The notes beneath the pieces were generated by a model. The model was not told the DNA's origin. It searched no databases and worked only from the letters and a program-made list of their open reading frames with translations. A stretch of DNA of 10,638 nt from Planctomycetota bacterium (GTDB lineage Bacteria; Planctomycetota; Phycisphaerae; WQYP01), in the NCBI GenBank assembly GCA_021805585.1, contig JAJZEY010000240.1:1-10638 (forward strand), written 5' to 3'. A program made the position numbers and the translations under genes. This document shows positions 6,298-10,638 of this stretch, piece by piece (within the stretch, counting starts at the first letter, position 1; every line of letters begins with the position of its first letter).

Positions 6298-7395
6298 ATG
6301 ACGCCACCCACTACGCGGCCACGAATTTTGACCGGAGACACCCCGACCGGTCGCTTGCATCTGGGCCATTGGGTGGGGTCGCTGGAAAATCGGGTTGCCA
6401 TGCAGGCCGATTATGATTGCTATTTTATTATCGCCAACGCCCACGCCTTCACCACGCGTGCTGAAAAACCGGCGGACATCCGCCAAAGCGTTCTGGATAT
6501 TACGCTGGACTATCTGGCGGCGGGAATTGACCCGGAACAAAGCACCATTTTTGTGCAGTCGGAAATTCCGGCAATCGCCGAACTGACATTCTTTTTCGCC
6601 ATGCTGGTCTCCTTTAACCGGCTGATGCGCAATCCAACCTTGAAGGATGAAATCCGCGACAAAGGGCTTGGCGATTCCTACAGCTTTGGTTTTCTGCTTT
6701 ACCCCATCGGCCAGATTGCCGACATTCTGGCCTTTCGCCCGCAGCTTGTCCCGGTCGGGGAAGACCAGTTGGCCCATCTGGAACTGACGCGCGAAGTAGC
6801 CCGGCGTTTTGATCAATTGTATTGCGGCGTGGACCCGCAAACCAAAGATGCCGACTACGTTACCGCCGGTGGTCTTTTTCCGATTATAGAACCCAAACTC
6901 GGTCGGATCCGGCGGCTGGTTGGCACGGGTGGCCCCGGACCCGCCGGCGGATTGCTGAAAATGAGCAAATCTCTGAACAATGCCATTTTCCTAAGCGATG
7001 ATCCAGACACCATTAAGAAGAAAGTAATGGCCATGTATACCGATCCCAACCGGAAAAAGGCGACCGACCCGGGCACGGTGGAAAACAATCCGCTGTGGCT
7101 GTTTCATGAAACTTTCAATCCGGATTCCGCCTGGGTTGCCGAATCGAAGGAAAAATATCGCGCCGGTACTATTGGAGATGTTGAATGCAAACGCCGCCTG
7201 ATTGACGTGCTGGTGGCGCTGATTGAACCAATGCGTCAGCGCCGGCTGGTGTTTGAAAAAGACCCCGCCCAGCTTCTGGCCGTGCTGCGCGATGGAACCG
7301 CCCGCGCCAACGCCGCCGCGGAAGAAACGCTGGCCATGGCCAAACGCGCCATGGGTCAGGAATATGTTCAGAGATCATTGCACATAAGCGGTTGA
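6298..7395 (+). CDS. trpS: Tryptophanyl-tRNA synthetase
   Basis: The 365-residue class I aminoacyl-tRNA synthetase charges tRNA-Trp with tryptophan in the cytoplasm, using ATP. The HIGH motif appears as PTGRLHLGHWVG (16-27) and the KMSKS loop is exact at 221-225, followed by LNNAIFLSDD. Between them are family segments LYPIGQIADIL (134-144) and VPVGEDQLAHLELTREVARR (151-170). The C-terminal helical part contains VMAMYTDPNR (243-252) and ends normally. Length is slightly above the usual 330-350, partly because of a Gly/Pro-rich linker (VGTGGPGPAGGLL, 208-220) before KMSKS, where most bacterial enzymes have only a few residues. GGAG at 6286-6289 lies eight bases before the ATG. The gap of about 100 bases from the ComEA-like stop allows co-transcription. 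Function is near certain. Confidence 0.97.
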   Translation: MTPPTTRPRILTGDTPTGRLHLGHWVGSLENRVAMQADYDCYFIIANAHAFTTRAEKPADIRQSVLDITLDYLAAGIDPEQSTIFVQSEIPAIAELTFFFAMLVSFNRLMRNPTLKDEIRDKGLGDSYSFGFLLYPIGQIADILAFRPQLVPVGEDQLAHLELTREVARRFDQLYCGVDPQTKDADYVTAGGLFPIIEPKLGRIRRLVGTGGPGPAGGLLKMSKSLNNAIFLSDDPDTIKKKVMAMYTDPNRKKATDPGTVENNPLWLFHETFNPDSAWVAESKEKYRAGTIGDVECKRRLIDVLVALIEPMRQRRLVFEKDPAQLLAVLRDGTARANAAAEETLAMAKRAMGQEYVQRSLHISG

Positions 7396-7552
7396 TAATG
7401 TCTGGCGGCGGTGCTGCCGGCCTTCCGACGGGTCCATGCAATGAAACTGGCCGATGGCCCGGCACCAAACAAAACTTTCTGCGAAGGGTGGCATTTCCGC
7501 CGCAGCCATGCGATGATGCCAACAGAGCGGCCAGTTTTTTAAGGGTGCAAAA

Positions 7553-10171
7553 ATGAATAACCGGATGCGTCAAATAGTTTTGGGAATTCGCCGGACAATG
7601 GCCCAACGATGCCAGTCCAGCCGCATTCTGTCGCGTGCCACCACTGCCATGCTCGTATCCATGCTCATAGCGGCTGCGGGCTTGCTGCCGATTGTGAACT
7701 CGGGGGCCAGCCGCCTCTCAGCTGCGACGGGGCTGTTCACCTATAAACCCCTTACCGCCGCCGCGCTGCATCAGCAGGTGCAGGCCATTATGGATAAGTT
7801 GACCACCGCGGAAAAAATTCATCTGCTGGCCGGCGACGGCAGAATGGCCACCCGTTCGATTCCCGCGGCCGGAATCCCGAAAATAAATATGAGCGATGCG
7901 TCCGTCGGCGTGCGTGTGTATGGTCCGTCACCGGCGTATCCGGCGTCGATTGCCCTGGCGGCAACATGGAATCGGAAACTGGCCTTTGCGGAAGGAACCG
8001 GGCTGGGACGTGACGCCCGCGCACGCGGCGTGAATATTATTCTTGGTCCCGGCATGGATATTGTGCGCGAACCACAGTGCGGCCGAAATTTTGAATACGT
8101 GGGCGAAGATCCCTATCTGGCCGGTGCCATGGTCGTTCCCTGGATTCAGGGCCTCCAACGTCAGGGCGTGGCCGCGTGCGCCAAGCATTTTGCGGTGAAT
8201 GAACAGGAAACGAATCGTTTCACGATTAATATGATTGTAAGCATGCGGGCCTTGCGGGAAATTTATCTGCCCCCATTTCGTGATGCCGTCCGGCGCGGCC
8301 GGGTCTGGTGTCTGATGGCCGCCTACAACAAAGTCAACGGCAATTACTGCACCGCCAGCCATTTTCTGCTGACCAATGAACTGCGTCAGGAATGGGGTTT
8401 TAAGGGCGTGCTGATGTCCGACTGGGGTGCCACCCATGACACCCTTGGGCCTATGACCGCGGGCATGGACCTGGAAATGCCTGACAACAAATACTACAAC
8501 TACGCCGCCATTTCCGCCTTGGTTAAAAGCGGCCAGATTACCCAACAGCAGATTGACACCCATGTCCGACGAATCATCCGCATGATGGTCGCCATGGATT
8601 TTCTGCGACAAAAAGCCTGGAAGCCGCAACTGTCGCTGAATCCCGCGGCCGATCATGCCCTGATCCGTCGGGTGGAAGCACAGGCGGTGGTTCTGCTGAA
8701 AAACACGAAACATGTTCTGCCGCTGGCACCGGCCGCCGGCAAAACCATTGTCGTCGTCGGTCCAATGGCTACGCCCGCGGTTACCGGTGGCGGCGGAAGC
8801 TCTTATGTAGATCCAAACATATATCCGGTAAGCATGCTGGCCGCCATACGTGCCCAGGCCGGACCGGGGGTGCATGTGGTGCATATTCCCTATCGCCATG
8901 TGTTAAGCGAATTCTGGGGTATGGGAGCGGTTACCACGGCAAATGGCAAACCGGGTTTTACCGGTTATTACTATCCCAACCGGCAATTTATCGGTCGGCC
9001 CGCCATGGTCCGGATCGATCCGCGCATCGGCTACAACTGGGGCGCGGTATTGCCGTTGCGCGGCCTGACCAATGGTCATTTTTCAGTGCGCTGGCTGGGG
9101 GTCATTAAGCCCGTCAAAACCGCGGACTATTTATTTACCACCTGCAGCGATGATGGCTGCCGCGTGTTCATCAACGGCAGGGAAATAATCGGCACGTGGA
9201 AGCCCGGCAATGCACGCTATGTGGCGGCGGATGTCGCCCTGCAAGCCGGCGCAACCTATCGCGTGCGTGTGGATTATTACAACAACGCCGGCGACGCGCA
9301 GATGGAATTCGGCTTTTTGCCCGCGGCCCGGGCGTTTTTTAAGTCAGCGGAGCTTGCCGAAATTAAACATGCCGGCGCGGTGATTGCGTGCATGGGCTTT
9401 GGCCCGCGGTACGAAGGTGAAGGGGCCGACCGCACCTGGCGATTGCCCACGCCCCAGGATTCGTTTTTGCGCGTTCTCGGGTCGCTGAATCCGCACACGG
9501 TGGTGGTCATAAACGCCGGTGCGGGAATTGCCATGCATCGCTGGATTCACCGCGTCGCCGGCCTGTTGTATGCCTGGTACCCGGGTGAAAATGGCAACAC
9601 GTCGGTGGCGAAAATTCTATTTGGCAAAATCGACCCCAGCGGACACCTGCCCGTCAGCATCCCCAAACGTTGGAAGGATGATTCCGCCTATCATCATTTT
9701 CCGGGTTCATTTGGAAATGTGCATTTATCGGAAGGAATTTTTGTAGGCTATCGCTGGTTCGACCATACCCATATCGCTCCACGGTACTGCTTTGGCGATG
9801 GCCTGACGTATACGAGCTTTGCGCTAAGTCATTTGAAAATTACCGCGGCGGGCACCGGGCTTTCGCGCATTATTACCGCCCGCGTATCGGTGCGCAACAC
9901 CGGCAAAATGGCCGGCGCACAGGTGGTGGAGTTTTACATCCGCCCGCCCGTCACGCCGGGTGTGCCGCGTTGCTATCAGAATCTTAAGGGCTTTGTGCGG
10001 GTGAAGCTGGCACCAGGCGCGGCAAAAACCGTTCAGGTTCAATTCCATCCGCGGGCGTTCGCTTATTACGATACGCGCGCCTTTGCGTGGCGCGTCGCTC
10101 CGGGAAGCTACGGCATAGCCGCCGGCTTTTCCAGCCGCAATACGCCCCTGGTCGGCCACGTATCCTGGTAA
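7553..10171 (+). CDS. Exported GH3 beta-glucosidase with inserted PA14 domain
   Basis: The 872-residue product should release beta-linked glucose (or a similar sugar) from oligosaccharides by a retaining mechanism. The N-terminus has a long basic region, then a hydrophobic segment (AMLVSMLIAAAGLLPIV, 32-48) that fits a signal peptide or anchor. The GH3 barrel spans about 65-350: GPGMDIVREPQCGRNFEYVGEDP (165-187), KHFAVNEQETNR (211-222), and MSDWGATHD (288-296) with D290 as nucleophile. The second GH3 domain begins near 375 (QAVVLLKN). It is interrupted by a PA14 domain at about 465-590 (YLFTTCSDDGCRVFINGREI, 526-545) and resumes with EGEGADR (621-627; E623 is the likely acid/base) and WYPGENGNTSVAKILFGKIDPSGHLP (675-700). 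A fibronectin-type III-like domain closes it (about 772-865). This is the same order as the PA14-containing GH3 enzymes such as Kluyveromyces BglI. AAGGG at 7541-7545, seven bases before the ATG, fixes the start. All key residues are present. Confidence 0.94.
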   Translation: MNNRMRQIVLGIRRTMAQRCQSSRILSRATTAMLVSMLIAAAGLLPIVNSGASRLSAATGLFTYKPLTAAALHQQVQAIMDKLTTAEKIHLLAGDGRMATRSIPAAGIPKINMSDASVGVRVYGPSPAYPASIALAATWNRKLAFAEGTGLGRDARARGVNIILGPGMDIVREPQCGRNFEYVGEDPYLAGAMVVPWIQGLQRQGVAACAKHFAVNEQETNRFTINMIVSMRALREIYLPPFRDAVRRGRVWCLMAAYNKVNGNYCTASHFLLTNELRQEWGFKGVLMSDWGATHDTLGPMTAGMDLEMPDNKYYNYAAISALVKSGQITQQQIDTHVRRIIRMMVAMDFLRQKAWKPQLSLNPAADHALIRRVEAQAVVLLKNTKHVLPLAPAAGKTIVVVGPMATPAVTGGGGSSYVDPNIYPVSMLAAIRAQAGPGVHVVHIPYRHVLSEFWGMGAVTTANGKPGFTGYYYPNRQFIGRPAMVRIDPRIGYNWGAVLPLRGLTNGHFSVRWLGVIKPVKTADYLFTTCSDDGCRVFINGREIIGTWKPGNARYVAADVALQAGATYRVRVDYYNNAGDAQMEFGFLPAARAFFKSAELAEIKHAGAVIACMGFGPRYEGEGADRTWRLPTPQDSFLRVLGSLNPHTVVVINAGAGIAMHRWIHRVAGLLYAWYPGENGNTSVAKILFGKIDPSGHLPVSIPKRWKDDSAYHHFPGSFGNVHLSEGIFVGYRWFDHTHIAPRYCFGDGLTYTSFALSHLKITAAGTGLSRIITARVSVRNTGKMAGAQVVEFYIRPPVTPGVPRCYQNLKGFVRVKLAPGAAKTVQVQFHPRAFAYYDTRAFAWRVAPGSYGIAAGFSSRNTPLVGHVSW

Positions 10172-10414
10172 GGCCGGGCCGGGCGCAGGAGAGCGGGCGA
10201 CTTCCCCGAAAAGCCGAACCCTTCGCCACCGCGATTTCGCCTCCTGGCGCAATAGGCCAAAGCACAAGGAAATGACGCACGATGCCGCTGCGGCTGCGAT
10301 CTGTGCGCCCTGACAATTCGCAAAAGAGAAGAGGTAAAAGCGGGCCAGTGCTTTGTCACATCATAATTTCAGGGTCCGGTGACTTGGAACAAGCAATCGA
10401 TAGAGGATTTTGGC
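10172..10414. other. Intergenic stretch after GH3 gene
   Basis: No supported gene. GCGCAGGAG (10183-10191) can pair with CTCCTGGCGC (10241-10250), one base bulged, across a loop of about 50 bases. There is no T-run after it, so it is not a standard intrinsic terminator. Open frames on both strands here are short, basic and motif-free. Confidence 0.4.
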
Positions 10415-10486
10415 ATGCTGAGAACCCTGACTTTTTGTTGGGACAGTGCACTGCCCTCCGCCCTGCAACCGATCGCCGGTGCGTAA
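10415..10486 (+). CDS. Possible 23-residue small ORF with good ribosome binding site
   Basis: The ATG at 10415 follows GAGGA at 10403-10407 with a seven-base spacer, one of the best start signals in the window. The frame encodes MLRTLTFCWDSALPSALQPI followed by AGA and then TAA. The stop overlaps an in-frame-shifted GTG ORF by eight bases (GTGCGTAA, 10479-10486). It may be a leader peptide, the start of a gene that has since been broken, or a chance match. No homology is recognised. Confidence 0.22.
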   Translation: MLRTLTFCWDSALPSALQPIAGA

Positions 10487-10556
10487 CAATTATTTGGCTT
10501 GGTTTTACGTGCTGCGGGCCTTGCTTCCGGCCGAAGGTCTTATGATGAACCGCTGA
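10479..10556 (+). CDS. Possible 25-residue ORF overlapping the upstream small ORF
   Basis: From GTG at 10479 the frame reads VRNNYLAWFYVLRALLPAEG and ends LMMNR before TGA. It is hydrophobic and aromatic, like a piece of a membrane helix, and its start overlaps the stop of the preceding small ORF by eight bases, an arrangement seen in translational coupling. It may instead be one piece of a frame-disrupted membrane protein gene. Support is weak. Confidence 0.15.
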   Translation: MRNNYLAWFYVLRALLPAEGLMMNR

Positions 10557-10638
10557 TTTCGCCAATTGCGCGGATCCGGAGTGGCGAACCGTGGCCGCCG
10601 AACTTATTTTCAAATTACATTTATGCGATGCCAGTTGG
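10499..10638 (+). CDS. Possible start of an unknown gene, cut by right edge
   Basis: This frame is open from just after the TAA at 10484-10486 to the window end; TTG at 10499 is the nearest candidate start. It reads (L)VLRAAGLASGRRSYDEPLIS, then PIARIRSGEPWPPNLFSNYI. That resembles the first extracytoplasmic loop of polytopic glycosyltransferases of the GT39/DUF2029 kind (acidic residue, then a repeated small-residue plus G-x-P-x-x-P pattern), but too little is visible to assign it. It is in the same frame as the 23-residue ORF at 10415, separated from it by a single TAA, so a nonsense-interrupted gene is possible. Confidence 0.25.
   Translation, partial: MVLRAAGLASGRRSYDEPLISPIARIRSGEPWPPNLFSNYIYAMPV

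Noticed and set aside
7410..7466. Terminator-like stem after trpS (GGTGC...GCACC)
   Set aside because: The pairing is imperfect with a loop of nearly 50 bases, and the following sequence is A/C-rich rather than a T-run.
7928..8899. Long open frame (323 codons) on the minus strand inside the GH3 gene
   Set aside because: It is antisense to a fully supported GH3 enzyme, has no family motif, is rich in His/Gly/Arg as GC-rich shadows are, and has no ribosome binding site.
10183..10250. Terminator after the GH3 gene
   Set aside because: The two arms pair, but the loop is about 50 bases and no T-run follows.
10282..10545. 87-codon plus-strand frame downstream of the GH3 gene
   Set aside because: No ribosome binding site, uneven composition and no recognisable domain; other frames in the same stretch look more protein-like.
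10356..10613. 85-codon minus-strand frame at the right end
   Set aside because: Basic, low in hydrophobic residues, no start signal and no motif.
1..10638. CRISPR array, tRNA, insertion sequence or phage-defence genes
   Set aside because: No regularly spaced repeats, no cloverleaf with a TTC-arm signature, no transposase motif and no defence-type nuclease, helicase or reverse transcriptase motif was found on either strand.

Overview
The window reads as a piece of a Planctomycetes chromosome, most likely from the Phycisphaerae or a related peat or soil lineage. This is inferred from the mix of families: a cytoplasmic GH10-like protein with a long N-terminal domain, a DUF2721 membrane protein, a TrpRS with an extended glycine-rich linker before KMSKS, and several secreted plant-polysaccharide hydrolases. 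GC content looks moderately high, and most genes have recognisable AGGA/AAGGG-type ribosome binding sites. No sequence search was possible.

Left part (1-3842), minus strand. In transcription order: a three-pass DUF2721 membrane protein (3842-3282), a secreted GH78 alpha-L-rhamnosidase-like enzyme (3231-1408), and a gene-poor stretch of about 660 bases. That stretch contains a broken FkbM-type methyltransferase relic (about 1043-843, inside the open frame 1094-810). Last comes a secreted protein of unknown function (starts at 749) that runs off the left edge. The left-edge gene has no stop inside the window, but its frame is open for 249 codons and it has a clear signal peptide and ribosome binding site.

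Middle (3843-4011) is a divergent intergenic region. It holds a good sigma-70-like promoter for the rightward genes (TTGACG, 18 bp, TATAAA), a leader hairpin, and a weaker overlapping promoter facing left.

Right part (4012-10171), plus strand. A GH10-like protein (4012-5553) has lost both expected catalytic glutamates and the substrate-site histidines, so it is probably a non-catalytic cytoplasmic protein. It is followed by a membrane-anchored ComEA-like helix-hairpin-helix protein (5632-6195), tryptophanyl-tRNA synthetase trpS (6298-7395), and a large exported GH3 beta-glucosidase with an inserted PA14 domain (7553-10171). The first three are close together and may share one transcript. The GH3 gene follows a 157-base gap and has its own strong ribosome binding site.

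The right end (10172-10638) has no confident gene. It does contain a well-placed ribosome binding site before a 23-codon ORF, an overlapping GTG ORF, and a protein-like frame open to the edge. This may be the start of a gene or a frame-disrupted relic.

Functionally, the window pairs extracellular or periplasmic glycan breakdown (GH78 rhamnose release, GH3 beta-glucoside hydrolysis) with unrelated housekeeping genes. I see no tRNA, rRNA, CRISPR array, insertion sequence or defence system.
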